Of a stretch of 34,639 nucleotides of DNA, positions 1 to 7,801 are shown one piece after another. The notes under the pieces are model-generated. The model saw only the letters and a program-made list of their open reading frames with translations, had not been told where the DNA came from and did not search any database. Made by a program: the position numbers and the translations under genes. Positions within the stretch are counted from its first letter, which is position 1; each line of letters starts with the position of its first letter. Where the stretch lies: positions 1 through 34,639 of the forward strand of contig CAAGJN010000037.1 in assembly GCA_900770255.1 (NCBI GenBank). The letters are read 5' to 3'. This DNA is from Clostridia bacterium. Its GTDB lineage: Bacteria > Bacillota > Clostridia > Oscillospirales > Acutalibacteraceae.

Positions 1-597
1 CTTTACTCAACCGTCAATTTTCATGACATGACCGGGCATGAGCTGTTTGCTTTTGCGCAGCGCTTTGCGAGCGCCGATGATAAGCAGACGGTAAAGGCGG
101 TTCTGAGCTTCACGAGCGGGATCGCGCTGAATTACGAGGTGGATTTCGATAAGATGCTGTTCGGCGGAAGCGAAAAGCAGATTCTCGAAAGGGGAACCGA
201 CTGGTGCGCGGATATGACGCGCGTCGGCGCCGTCTTGCTTCAATGTCTCGGCATTCCGTGCAGAATCGTCCATCTGGCAAACTTGAAAAAAGCATATAAC
301 GGTCATGTAATTGGCGAGGCGTATTATAACGGCGGTTATGGATTGGTCGATTTTATCTATGGATTTCAGTTTTATAAGGACAAAAAGCCGGCCAGTGCAT
401 ACGACGTCCTGTGTGACAAAATCTTTCCGGAAGAGTGCGACGAAGACTATGAAGGTCTTTTTTCCGCAATAGCGATCAACGAATATGACCCCACGGATAG
501 CAAAAACGATTACACGGTGTCCCAGCCTAATGAATATTGTAAAAGATTGATTCACGAAGATCATAACGGCAAGTGGATAATGGGCGAGGATAAATAA
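1..597 (+). CDS. Transglutaminase-like domain protein, 5' partial
   Basis: The reading frame is open from base 1, so the gene probably begins upstream; the first in-frame ATG is at 28. Numbered from that Met, the protein shows a transglutaminase/protease-like core: Cys60 in GTDWCADMTR, His93 in NGHVIGEAYY and Asp108 in GLVDFIYG, the usual order of the Cys-His-Asp triad. Such domains in bacteria are mostly uncharacterised hydrolases or amidases, so no substrate is assigned. No signal peptide is visible in the part present. It is followed 50 bases on by a GNAT gene with its own ribosome binding site. The segment is more AT-rich than the genes from 1262 onward and may be acquired DNA. Domain assignment is fairly sure, role unknown. 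Confidence 0.72.
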   Translation, partial: LYSTVNFHDMTGHELFAFAQRFASADDKQTVKAVLSFTSGIALNYEVDFDKMLFGGSEKQILERGTDWCADMTRVGAVLLQCLGIPCRIVHLANLKKAYNGHVIGEAYYNGGYGLVDFIYGFQFYKDKKPASAYDVLCDKIFPEECDEDYEGLFSAIAINEYDPTDSKNDYTVSQPNEYCKRLIHEDHNGKWIMGEDK

Positions 598-646
598 TCC
601 CTCTCTTTTTTGGCGCAAAGCGATAAAACTAACTAAGGAGAACGAC

Positions 647-1075
647 ATGGTACGTTTGGCAACTGCTGCTGATGCAGAGCAGCTAAATATTCTCAACAAT
701 AAATTTAACGGCATAGGAGAGACTTCTGCCGAAAACATCAAACACTCCCTCATAAACAATCGGCAGGAAGTAGTTGTTGTAGATGATGAGGAGGGTATTC
801 TGGCCGGCTTTGTCTGCGTTCAGCTTAAGAAATCTTTTTGCTACGATGAATATATGCCAGAAATCACCGAGGTATTTGTTCGCTCGGAGTATAGAAAAAG
901 AGGAATTGCAAAAGAAATGATAACTTTTGCCGAAAAGCATTGCTACAAGCACTATCCGATTCATAAAATTGAACTTCTGACGGGAGCAGAAAATTCCGCC
1001 GCCCAAAATGTATATAACAGCCTGGGATATAAAGATGACGGGGAGCTTCATTTGTCAAAGCAAATAAATCGATAA
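647..1075 (+). CDS. GNAT-family N-acetyltransferase
   Basis: A 142-residue single-domain GNAT protein. The acetyl-CoA binding motif A lies at residues 76-92, with beta4 VFV followed by R83-K-R-G-I-A88, matching the R/Q-x-x-G-x-G/A loop. A C-terminal AQNVYNSLGY segment matches motif B, where the Asn/Tyr side contacts CoA. The start ATG has an AAGGAG about seven bases upstream. The substrate cannot be deduced; many such genes acetylate small molecules, antibiotics or protein N-termini. It is the most AT-rich gene of the window and is closed by a strong hairpin terminator, so with its neighbour it forms a small cassette downstream of and convergent with guaA. Confidence 0.85.
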   Translation: MVRLATAADAEQLNILNNKFNGIGETSAENIKHSLINNRQEVVVVDDEEGILAGFVCVQLKKSFCYDEYMPEITEVFVRSEYRKRGIAKEMITFAEKHCYKHYPIHKIELLTGAENSAAQNVYNSLGYKDDGELHLSKQINR

Positions 1076-1120
1076 ATGCGCTCTCGCCACCAACCGCGAC
1101 GGTAAATGCACATAGAACAA

Positions 1121-1163
1121 AAAGAGCTATCTGACTTTTCTAACAGAAATCAGATAGCTCTTT
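1121..1163. terminator. Bidirectional intrinsic terminator after the GNAT gene
   Basis: A perfect 14-bp stem (1121-1134 pairing with 1150-1163, arm AAAGAGCTATCTGA) with a 15-nt loop. It has A residues before and T residues after the stem, so it can terminate both the GNAT transcript and guaA coming from the right. Confidence 0.85.
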
Positions 1164-1261
1164 ATTCTTGAATAATCTTAAAATGTTGCCAAATCGTTGC
1201 CACGGAGGGGTTCAGACGGTCAAAAGTCCTTGATTTTCAAGGGGTTCCGGCCTCTCTGAAA

Positions 1262-2809
1262 TCATTCCCACTCCACCGTTGCCGGGGGTTTGGTGGTAAT
1301 GTCGTAGACGACGCGGTTGACTCCCTTAACTTCGTTAGTGATGCGGTTTGAAACTTTTGCAAGCACATCGTACGGAATGCGCGCCCAGTCCGCTGTCATA
1401 AAATCGTCCGTCGTCACGGCGCGCAGTGCGATGAGGCTGTCGTAGGTTCTCGCGTCACCCATAACTCCGACGCTGCGCACGTTCGTGAGTACGGCGAAAT
1501 ACTGGTTGATGTCGCGGTCAATACCTGCGTTCTTTACCTCCTCGCGGAAGATCGCGTCCGCGTCCTTGAGGATGCGCAGTTTCTCCTCGGTGATGTCGCC
1601 GAGGATTCGCACAGCAAGTCCGGGTCCCGGGAACGGCTGGCGCCAGACAAGATCCTCGGGGATGCCGAGCTCGAGGCCGACTTTTCTGACCTCGTCCTTG
1701 AACAGATCGCGCAGAGGCTCGATGAGTTCGTCGAAATCGATGTGCTCAGGCAGTCCGCCGACATTGTGGTGGCTCTTGATAACCGCCGCGTCGCCCGCTC
1801 CGCTCTCGATGACGTCAGGATATATCGTGCCCTGGACGAAGAAATTCATCCTGCCGAGCTTCTTGCTCTCGTCCTCGAACACGCGGATGAACTCCTCGCC
1901 GATGATCTTTCTCTTTCTCTCAGGCTCGGTCACACCCGCAAGCTTTGTCAGAAAACGCTCCTGCGCGTTCACTCTGACGAGCTTCATATCGAAGCGCTCG
2001 CGAAAGATATGCTCGACCTCATCGCCCTCGTTCTTTCTGAGCAGACCGTGATCGACAAATACGCAGGTAAGCTGCTTGCCGACGGCCTTGTGCAGCAGCA
2101 CGGCCGCGACGGAACTGTCAACGCCGCCGGACATCGCACAGAGTACGGTCTTGTCGCCGATCTTCTCGCGCAGACTCTTTATCTGTTCCTCAACGAAGCC
2201 GGACATTACCCAATCGCCCTTGCACTTGCAGATATCGAACAGGAAGGTCTTGAAAATCTCCTCGCCGTACTGCGTGTGCATAACCTCGGGATGGAACTGG
2301 ACAGCGTAGATTCTCTTTTCGTCGTTCTCCATCGCCGCGCAGGGGCAGTCGCGCGTGACCGCAGTCACACGGTAGCCCTCAGGCAGCTCGCTGATGTAGT
2401 CGGTATGGCTCATCCAGCATACGCTCGTCTCCTCGGGGATGCCGCCGAGCAGCCTGCTCTCCCTGCGGATCATGTCGATCTTGCCGTATTCGCTCATAGA
2501 GCCGCTGGTTTTGACAGTACCTCCCGCCATATAGGCGATGAGCTGCGCGCCGTAGCAGATACCGAGCACAGGGATCCCCGCGTCAAGTATCTCGGGCGAA
2601 TAGTGCGGCGACTTTTCGTCATAGACGCTGTTCGGGCCGCCGGTGAAGATGATGCCGACATAGCCGGCTTTTTTTATTTCGTCAACGGTTATTCTGTTAT
2701 AGGGCTTTATCTCGGCATATACATGGTGCTCACGCACGCGGCGCGCGATGAGCTGATTGTACTGGCCGCCGAAGTCCAGCACGAGCACTTTCTCATGATT
2801 GTCCTGCAT
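1262..2809 (-). CDS. guaA: GMP synthase (glutamine-hydrolysing)
   Basis: Converts XMP to GMP using ATP and glutamine; cytosolic, last step of guanine nucleotide synthesis. The 515-residue protein has both activities in one chain. The N-terminal class-I amidotransferase carries Cys85 (GICYGAQ) and His173/Glu175 (QFHPEV). The ATP-pyrophosphatase PP-loop is SGGVDSS at 227-233, and the C-terminal dimerisation domain has RQPFPGPGLAVRILG and ends KPPATVEWE. Length is normal for the family. A GGGAG lies before the ATG. It follows purA with only 12 bases between, so both branches from IMP/XMP to AMP and GMP are co-transcribed. The 3' end of guaA is a known integration site for genomic islands in many bacteria. 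Confidence 0.97.
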   Translation of the reverse strand: MQDNHEKVLVLDFGGQYNQLIARRVREHHVYAEIKPYNRITVDEIKKAGYVGIIFTGGPNSVYDEKSPHYSPEILDAGIPVLGICYGAQLIAYMAGGTVKTSGSMSEYGKIDMIRRESRLLGGIPEETSVCWMSHTDYISELPEGYRVTAVTRDCPCAAMENDEKRIYAVQFHPEVMHTQYGEEIFKTFLFDICKCKGDWVMSGFVEEQIKSLREKIGDKTVLCAMSGGVDSSVAAVLLHKAVGKQLTCVFVDHGLLRKNEGDEVEHIFRERFDMKLVRVNAQERFLTKLAGVTEPERKRKIIGEEFIRVFEDESKKLGRMNFFVQGTIYPDVIESGAGDAAVIKSHHNVGGLPEHIDFDELIEPLRDLFKDEVRKVGLELGIPEDLVWRQPFPGPGLAVRILGDITEEKLRILKDADAIFREEVKNAGIDRDINQYFAVLTNVRSVGVMGDARTYDSLIALRAVTTDDFMTADWARIPYDVLAKVSNRITNEVKGVNRVVYDITTKPPATVEWE

Positions 2810-2821
2810 ATTTTTCTCCCT

Positions 2822-4096
2822 TTATCTGACGATGATCTCTTCTCTTCTCGGGCCGTTTGAAACAAGCTTTATCGGAACGCCGATCTCCTTCTCAATAAAG
2901 AGAACATAATCCTGCGCTGCCTGCGGGAGCTTCTCGAACTCTCTGATGCCCCTGATATCGCATTTGAAGCCGGGCATTGTCACATAGACGGGCTTTGCCT
3001 TTCTGAGCTTTGAGGTGACAGGGAAATCTTTCGTCACCTCGCCGTCTATCTCATAGCCGACGCAGAGCTTTATCTCGTCGAGATATGACAGGCAGTCGAG
3101 CGCGGTGAGCGCGACAGACGTCGCACCCTGCGCCTCGCAGCCGTAGCGTGTCGCCACGCAGTCGAACCAGCCCATGCGGCGCGGTCTGCCCGTGGTGGCT
3201 CCGTATTCGCCGGCGTCTCCGCCGTGGTTTCTCATCTTCTCAGCCTCTTCGCCGAAGATCTCGCTGACGAACTCGCCCGCTCCGACGGCACTTGAATATG
3301 CCTTGGTAACGGTGACGATCTCTTTTATCTCATAAGGTGCAATACCCGCGCCCACTGCGCCGAAGCCCGCGAGGGTCGAGGACGAAGTGACCATGGGATA
3401 GATGCCGAAGTCGGGATCCTTGAGGGAGCCGAGCTGACCCTCGAGCAGGATGTTCTTGCCGTCCTTGACTGCCTGGCGGATGATCTTGCCGGTGTCTGCG
3501 ACATAGGGTCTGACCATCTCGCGAAGTTTCATCATATGCTCAAACAGCTCGTCGGCGTTCAGGGTCGGCTTGTGATAGACGTGCTCGAGCAGCAGGTTCT
3601 TGACCTCGCACACGCGCTCGAGTTTCTCTCTGAGATACTCCTCATCGAACAGCTCGCTGACCTGGAAACCGATCTTCGCATACTTGTCCGAATAAAACGG
3701 CGCAATGCCGCTCTTTGTCGAGCCGAATTTCTTGTCCTTGAGGCGTTCCTCCTCATAGGTGTCAAGAAGGACGTGATAGGGCATCATAATCTGCGCGCGC
3801 TCGGAAACGAGAATGTTCGGCTGCGGCACGCCCGCCGAGACGACGCTGTCGATCTCACGGACGAGCTTCTCGATATCGAGCGCTACGCCGTTGCCGATGA
3901 TGTTGACGGTGCCGGGCTGACACACACCTGACGGCAGCAGATGAAGCGCGAACTTGCCGTAATTGTTGATTATCGTATGTCCCGCATTGGCGCCGCCCTG
4001 AAAGCGGATGACCATATCGGCCTGAGAGGCGAACATATCGGTAATCTTACCCTTGCCCTCATCGCCCCAGTTGGCGCCCACAATTGCTCTGACCAT
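2822..4096 (-). CDS. purA: Adenylosuccinate synthetase
   Basis: Joins IMP and aspartate with GTP to give adenylosuccinate, the committed step to AMP. The 424-residue chain begins MVRAIVGANWGDEGKGK: Asp12 is the catalytic acid in the GDEGKGK P-loop and His40 lies in GANAGHT, both family hallmarks. The frame is open 11 codons further upstream, but a GGAGGTG lies about nine bases before the ATG at 4096 and the protein then starts where homologues start. It is first in the purA-guaA operon. The leader between the promoter and the start is only about 30 bases, too short for a purine riboswitch, so any control would have to act on the promoter. Confidence 0.96.
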   Translation of the reverse strand: MVRAIVGANWGDEGKGKITDMFASQADMVIRFQGGANAGHTIINNYGKFALHLLPSGVCQPGTVNIIGNGVALDIEKLVREIDSVVSAGVPQPNILVSERAQIMMPYHVLLDTYEEERLKDKKFGSTKSGIAPFYSDKYAKIGFQVSELFDEEYLREKLERVCEVKNLLLEHVYHKPTLNADELFEHMMKLREMVRPYVADTGKIIRQAVKDGKNILLEGQLGSLKDPDFGIYPMVTSSSTLAGFGAVGAGIAPYEIKEIVTVTKAYSSAVGAGEFVSEIFGEEAEKMRNHGGDAGEYGATTGRPRRMGWFDCVATRYGCEAQGATSVALTALDCLSYLDEIKLCVGYEIDGEVTKDFPVTSKLRKAKPVYVTMPGFKCDIRGIREFEKLPQAAQDYVLFIEKEIGVPIKLVSNGPRREEIIVR

Positions 4097-4132
4097 ACTA
4101 AAAACGCACCTCCGAAAAATCAAATACACTTA

Positions 4133-4161
4133 ATTATATATTATCGCCTCTGCGGTGTCAA
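4133..4161 (-). promoter_or_regulatory. purA-guaA promoter, full consensus
   Basis: On the minus strand TTGACA (4161-4156) and TATAAT (4138-4133) are separated by exactly 17 bases, a perfect match to the SigA consensus. The predicted start is near 4126, leaving a leader of about 30 bases before purA. No purine riboswitch fits in that space. Confidence 0.85.
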
Positions 4162-4204
4162 TGAGCCGAAAGTCACAAAGGAGTCGAATTTTGCGTGCAT
4201 GCAA

Positions 4205-4232
4205 TTGATTTTATTGGCTATTGTGATATAAT
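4205..4232 (+). promoter_or_regulatory. Promoter for the polysaccharide deacetylase gene
   Basis: TTGATT (4205-4210), 16-base spacer, TATAAT (4227-4232) preceded by TGA, an extended -10. It is divergent from the purA promoter about 45 bases away. The leader to the start at 4338 is about 100 bases with no obvious structured element. Confidence 0.6.
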
Positions 4233-4337
4233 ATATAATGGTATAAACTAAACACAAAAATTCATTCCGCCCGATATTTAAAATCGCCTTTTTCGGCACA
4301 TAATAATCACGAATATGCAGTGAAGGGAATGTGTTAA

Positions 4338-5357
4338 ATGAGAAGACGGATTATATCAGCTTTCGCTTTGGCGCTTGCGCTCATGCTCACGCTCTGCGCG
4401 TGCAAAACTAAAGTCACCGATCCGACGGTGACGCAGGGCAACGCACCCGTGACCGGGCAGAAGCGCACCGAGGCGCAGAGCAGCGAGACTGCCTCCGCGC
4501 AGACCACGGCGGAGGACTCCACGGCCTCCCCGCAGACGAATTCTGCTCAGCGCAAGACGGAGAAGGGCGCGCCCGACCAGAGCGCCGGGACCTACACGGG
4601 ATTAAAGCCCCTGCAAAAGATAACTCTGACGGCGTCCGACCCGCAGAACACACGCGGGTTTTCGACCGCGACGGTAGGCTACAGCTACGGCGTATCAAAA
4701 GACGGCGTGCCGCATCAGAACTCGACAAACGCCCAAAAATATTTTGATGAAAACGGCTTTAACGCCGTATCGATAGACACAAAGACGCAGGAGAAAGTAC
4801 TCTATCTCACCTTTGACTGCGGCTGGGAAAACGGCTACACCACGACCGTGCTTGACATTCTGAAGCAGAAGAATGTGCCCGCTGCGTTTTTCTGCACGCT
4901 GATCAACATTAAATCGGAGCCGGAGCTTATCGCGCGCATGATAAATGAGGGGCATATCGTTGGCAACCACTCGGCAACCCACCCCGATTTTTCAAAGATC
5001 TCCCGCACGGAGATGGCAAGCGAGATCGAGCAATGCGACAATTATCTGCGCGAAAATTTCGGCTATTCCTCGCCCTACTTCCGTTTCCCGATGGGCTCCT
5101 ACAGCGCCTGCTCGCTCGAGCTTGTGTCCTCGCTCGGATACAAGTCGGTGTTCTGGTCGGTCGCCTATGCCGACTGGGACGTCAACGACACCAAGGGCAA
5201 GCAGTACGCTTTTGACACGGTGACCTCGCGCCTTCACCCGGGCGCGATCATCCTGCTGCACTCCGTCTCGCCCGACAATGCCGCCGCCCTCGGCGACATC
5301 ATCGACTGGGCGCGCAATCAGGGCTACGAATTTCGCTCGCTCGAGCAACTGCCGTAA
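4338..5357 (+). CDS. Polysaccharide deacetylase lipoprotein, PdaA-like
   Basis: A NodB-homology deacetylase expected to act on peptidoglycan N-acetylmuramic acid outside the membrane. Residues 1-21 are a lipoprotein signal with lipobox LCA-C22. A Ser/Thr/Gln-rich linker follows to about residue 95. The catalytic domain shows motif 1 TFDCGWENG (Asp160), motif 2 NHSATHPDF (metal ligands His211 and His215), motif 3 RFPMGSY (249-255) and motif 5 LLHSV (His308). The TFDxGxE form and overall order resemble B. subtilis PdaA, which makes muramic-delta-lactam for spore cortex, so a sporulation role is possible but unproven. It is a single-gene unit with its own promoter and terminator. Confidence 0.88.
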   Translation: MRRRIISAFALALALMLTLCACKTKVTDPTVTQGNAPVTGQKRTEAQSSETASAQTTAEDSTASPQTNSAQRKTEKGAPDQSAGTYTGLKPLQKITLTASDPQNTRGFSTATVGYSYGVSKDGVPHQNSTNAQKYFDENGFNAVSIDTKTQEKVLYLTFDCGWENGYTTTVLDILKQKNVPAAFFCTLINIKSEPELIARMINEGHIVGNHSATHPDFSKISRTEMASEIEQCDNYLRENFGYSSPYFRFPMGSYSACSLELVSSLGYKSVFWSVAYADWDVNDTKGKQYAFDTVTSRLHPGAIILLHSVSPDNAAALGDIIDWARNQGYEFRSLEQLP

Positions 5358-5430
5358 ACGGCAAAATTCCAGACCCCAAAACAGCGGCGGAAACAGTCAG
5401 ACGATATTTAAGGTTAATATTAAGCGGCCT

Positions 5431-5472
5431 AAAGGGGCTCGCGGTCCGTGAACTGCGGACGGCGAGCCCTTT
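5431..5472 (+). terminator. Hairpin terminator after the deacetylase gene
   Basis: Long imperfect stem: AAAGGG-CTCGC-GTCCG on the left pairs with CGGAC-GCGAG-CCCTTT on the right, with single unpaired G residues and a 7-nt loop. The T tract is interrupted (TTCGCGTTTCC), so efficiency is uncertain. Confidence 0.65.
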
Positions 5473-5598
5473 CGCGTTTCCTTTAGCGCGGTCGTTTTAA
5501 TTTGCCGTTCATAAGCCCCTGTTTGACTCTCAGAGGCGGTCGTTTTTTCTTTCGGGCGGCGCGGCGGATCCCGCAAAAAAAAATAAGCAAAACAACTC

Positions 5599-5644
5599 TT
5601 GACAGATCGACCGTTTACGGTTAGAATTGAAAACGGTTCTCAAT
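5599..5644 (+). promoter_or_regulatory. zur-znu promoter with overlapping Fur/Zur-type operator
   Basis: TTGACA (5599-5604), 17 bases, TAGAAT (5622-5627). A 9-1-9 inverted repeat, ATTGAAAAC-G-GTTCTCAAT (5626-5644), begins on the last bases of the -10 and covers the start point; its arms differ at one position. Its inner part has the 7-1-7 geometry of Fur-family boxes. A second small palindrome ACCGT-TT-ACGGT (5610-5621) fills the spacer. The position implies autorepression of the operon by its first gene when metal is plentiful. Confidence 0.75.
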
Positions 5645-5701
5645 TTCAATTTATTTGCCCGCCGGAAAGAGTCTTTTAGGGCGGGTCGGGGAGGTTTGGT
5701 T

Positions 5702-6124
5702 ATGGGCTACAATACAAAGCAGGGAGATCTGATTTCCGCTCTGCTGCGGGAGAGCCGCGGCGAGCATTTGACCGCCGAGGATATCGCTCGCGCGCTCGAA
5801 GTCCGCGGCTGCGCGGTCGGGCGGTCCACCGTTTACCGCCACCTCGAAAAGCTGACGCGGGAGGGCTCCGTTCGCAAGTTCGTGCTGCACGACGGCGAGA
5901 GCGCCTGCTACCAGTTTGTCGGCGACGGACATCATTGCCGCGATCATTATCATCTCAAATGCTCCGAATGCGGCAAACTGCTTCACGTCGAATGCAGTTA
6001 TCTTGACAAACTCGCCGCGCATGTGCTTGAACATCACGGCTTTACGCTCAGCGCCGAGAATACGGTGCTTTACGGGATCTGCGCCGAATGCGCCGAAAGG
6101 AAAAACAATGAAGAAGAAAAATAG
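5702..6124 (+). CDS. zur: Fur-family metal regulator, Zur-like
   Basis: A 140-residue Fur-family repressor. An N-terminal winged helix (GRSTVYRHLEKL, residues 40-51) is followed by a His-rich hinge, GHHCRDHYH (76-84), and a structural zinc site Cys87-x2-Cys90 and Cys127-x2-Cys130. The frame is open to 5627, but that codon lies before the predicted transcription start; ATG 5702 has GGGAGG upstream and gives the family N-terminus. Its gene overlaps znuA by 17 bases. The neighbouring zinc transporter makes zinc the likely co-repressor, though Mn or Fe sensing cannot be excluded from sequence. The symbol is assigned by context. Confidence 0.82.
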   Translation: MGYNTKQGDLISALLRESRGEHLTAEDIARALEVRGCAVGRSTVYRHLEKLTREGSVRKFVLHDGESACYQFVGDGHHCRDHYHLKCSECGKLLHVECSYLDKLAAHVLEHHGFTLSAENTVLYGICAECAERKNNEEEK

Positions 6125-7082
6125 AATGAGCCGCTTTGCCGCGCTTTTTTTGAGTTTTGCCCTGCTCTTTTCGCTCGCCGCGTGCTCGCAGGGCACAGAG
6201 GACGAGACGTCCGACGGCAAGCTCAGGGTAGTCTGCACGCTGTTCGTGCCATACGATTTTGTGCGCGAGATAGCGGGCGACAGGGTGAACCTCACACTGC
6301 TGCTCCCTCCCGGCATGGAGAGCCACTCCTATGACCCGACCCCCTCCGACATGAAGGCCGTCGGGCAGGCGGATCTGCTGATCCGCGTGGGCGAAAACAT
6401 GGAGACGTGGTCGTCCGGACTGTTTGACAGCTCGACCGGCGCGGGCGAATATCTTGATATTGCGTCGGAGATGGGGCTGCGCCTCGCTGAGCACGAGCAC
6501 GACGAGCATGAACACGAGGAGCACGAACATGAGGAACATGAGGAGCAGGACGGCACCGTTGACGCGCATATCTGGACCGATCCGGTCTATGCTGAGGGCA
6601 TGGTGGAGGTCATTGCCGGCGCTCTGATGCGTCTCGACCCGGAAAACGCTCAGATATATAAAGAGAACAGCAATAATTATATTGAAAAACTGCGCGCGCT
6701 CGACGCCGAATTTAGCTTGATCGTCGCCTCCGGCAAGCGTGACACTGTCGTGTTTTCCGGCCGCTTCGCGCTGCGTAATTTCACCGAGCGGTATTCGCTG
6801 CACGCCATAAGCGCGCTCGACGCCTGCGCGGACAACTCCGAGCCGAGCGCAAGAAGGGTCGCGGAGATTACCGACGCGGTTCGCGACGAAAACATCCCGG
6901 TCGTATTCTACGAGGAGCTCATCGAGCCGCGCACGGCGAGGATAATCTGCGGCGAAACGGGCTGCGGGATGCGGCTGTTCCACTCCTGCCACAACATCAG
7001 CCGCGACGAATTTAACGCGGGAGCTACCTATCTCTCGCTGATGAAGCAAAATGCCGAAAGTCTCAGGGAGGCGCTCTCATGA
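6108..7082 (+). CDS. znuA: Zinc/metal ABC transporter substrate-binding lipoprotein (ZnuA/AdcA type)
   Basis: Captures zinc outside the membrane and passes it to ZnuB. The 324-residue chain has a lipoprotein signal ending LAA-C26, the ESHSYDPTPSDM metal motif with His73, and a His/Glu-rich loop at 129-144 typical of zinc members. DAHIWTDP follows with ligand His154. The third ligand position, usually a His in an HxAFGY-like segment, reads SGRFALRNF (217-225) here, placing it in the clostridial-type subgroup lacking that His. The start at ATG 6108 has GAAAGG seven bases upstream; the longer open frame lies inside zur. Translation is probably coupled to zur and znuC. Confidence 0.9.
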   Translation: MKKKNRMSRFAALFLSFALLFSLAACSQGTEDETSDGKLRVVCTLFVPYDFVREIAGDRVNLTLLLPPGMESHSYDPTPSDMKAVGQADLLIRVGENMETWSSGLFDSSTGAGEYLDIASEMGLRLAEHEHDEHEHEEHEHEEHEEQDGTVDAHIWTDPVYAEGMVEVIAGALMRLDPENAQIYKENSNNYIEKLRALDAEFSLIVASGKRDTVVFSGRFALRNFTERYSLHAISALDACADNSEPSARRVAEITDAVRDENIPVVFYEELIEPRTARIICGETGCGMRLFHSCHNISRDEFNAGATYLSLMKQNAESLREALS

Positions 7083-7801
7083 ATGAAAATATACTTCTCA
7101 GCTGCAAAAATGCAGTTATAGGCTACGACAACACAGTCGCGGTCAACGACGTGAGCTTCGAGCTTGCGCGCGGCGACTATCTCTGCGTCGTCGGTGAAAA
7201 CGGCTCGGGCAAGAGCACTCTGCTCAAGGGTCTGCTCGGGCTGCTGCCGCTCAAGCGTGGGAGCGTCACGCTCGCCCCCGGGCTGCGCCGCACCGATATA
7301 GGCTATCTGCCGCAGCAGACGCGTGAACAGCGCGATTTTCCTGCAACGGTGCGCGAGGTCGTGCTCTCGGGCTGCCTCAACAGCAGCCGCGCGCCGTTTT
7401 ACACCCGCGCCGACCGCCTTCTCGCCCGAGAGAATATGGAGAAGCTCGCCATAGCGGATATCGCAAAGCGCTCCTACCGCGAGCTCTCCGGCGGACAGCA
7501 GCAGCGGGTTCTTCTCGCCCGCGCGCTGTGCTCCGCAAAGGAGCTGCTGCTGCTCGACGAGCCCGTCACGGGGCTCGACCCGGTAGTGACCGCCGATTTC
7601 TACAGTCTTATTAAAAAGCTCAACGACGAGTCGCACATCTCTGTTATCATGGTGTCGCACGACATCATCTGCGCCGTTGAAAACGCGAATAAAATACTTC
7701 ACCTTGGCGAACGCGGGACGGAATTTTTCGGCCCGACCGGAGAATATCTGAAAAGCGAAGCGGGCAGACGCTTTGCGGGAAGGGGGCGAGATGATGTTTG
7801 A
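7079..7801 (+). CDS. znuC: Zinc ABC transporter ATPase
   Basis: The 240-residue cytosolic ATPase that powers metal uptake through ZnuB. Walker A is GENGSGKST (39-47), the ABC signature LSGGQQQR starts at 136, Walker B LLLLDEP is near 156-162 and the switch histidine is His194 in MVSHD. Its ATG overlaps the znuA stop in an ATGA arrangement, and its 3' end overlaps znuB, so the three subunits are translationally coupled. Length is normal. Confidence 0.93.
   Translation: MNENILLSCKNAVIGYDNTVAVNDVSFELARGDYLCVVGENGSGKSTLLKGLLGLLPLKRGSVTLAPGLRRTDIGYLPQQTREQRDFPATVREVVLSGCLNSSRAPFYTRADRLLARENMEKLAIADIAKRSYRELSGGQQQRVLLARALCSAKELLLLDEPVTGLDPVVTADFYSLIKKLNDESHISVIMVSHDIICAVENANKILHLGERGTEFFGPTGEYLKSEAGRRFAGRGRDDV

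Noticed and set aside
1742..2860. A 372-codon frame antisense to guaA
   Set aside because: It mirrors guaA, which has full motif support; high GC third positions create long antisense frames.
5488..5548. Direct repeat GCGGTCGTTTT, two copies 48 bases apart
   Set aside because: Short and without a matching element; most likely chance.
6048..7049. A 333-codon frame antisense to znuA
   Set aside because: Shadow of znuA; composition and lack of motifs argue against a gene.
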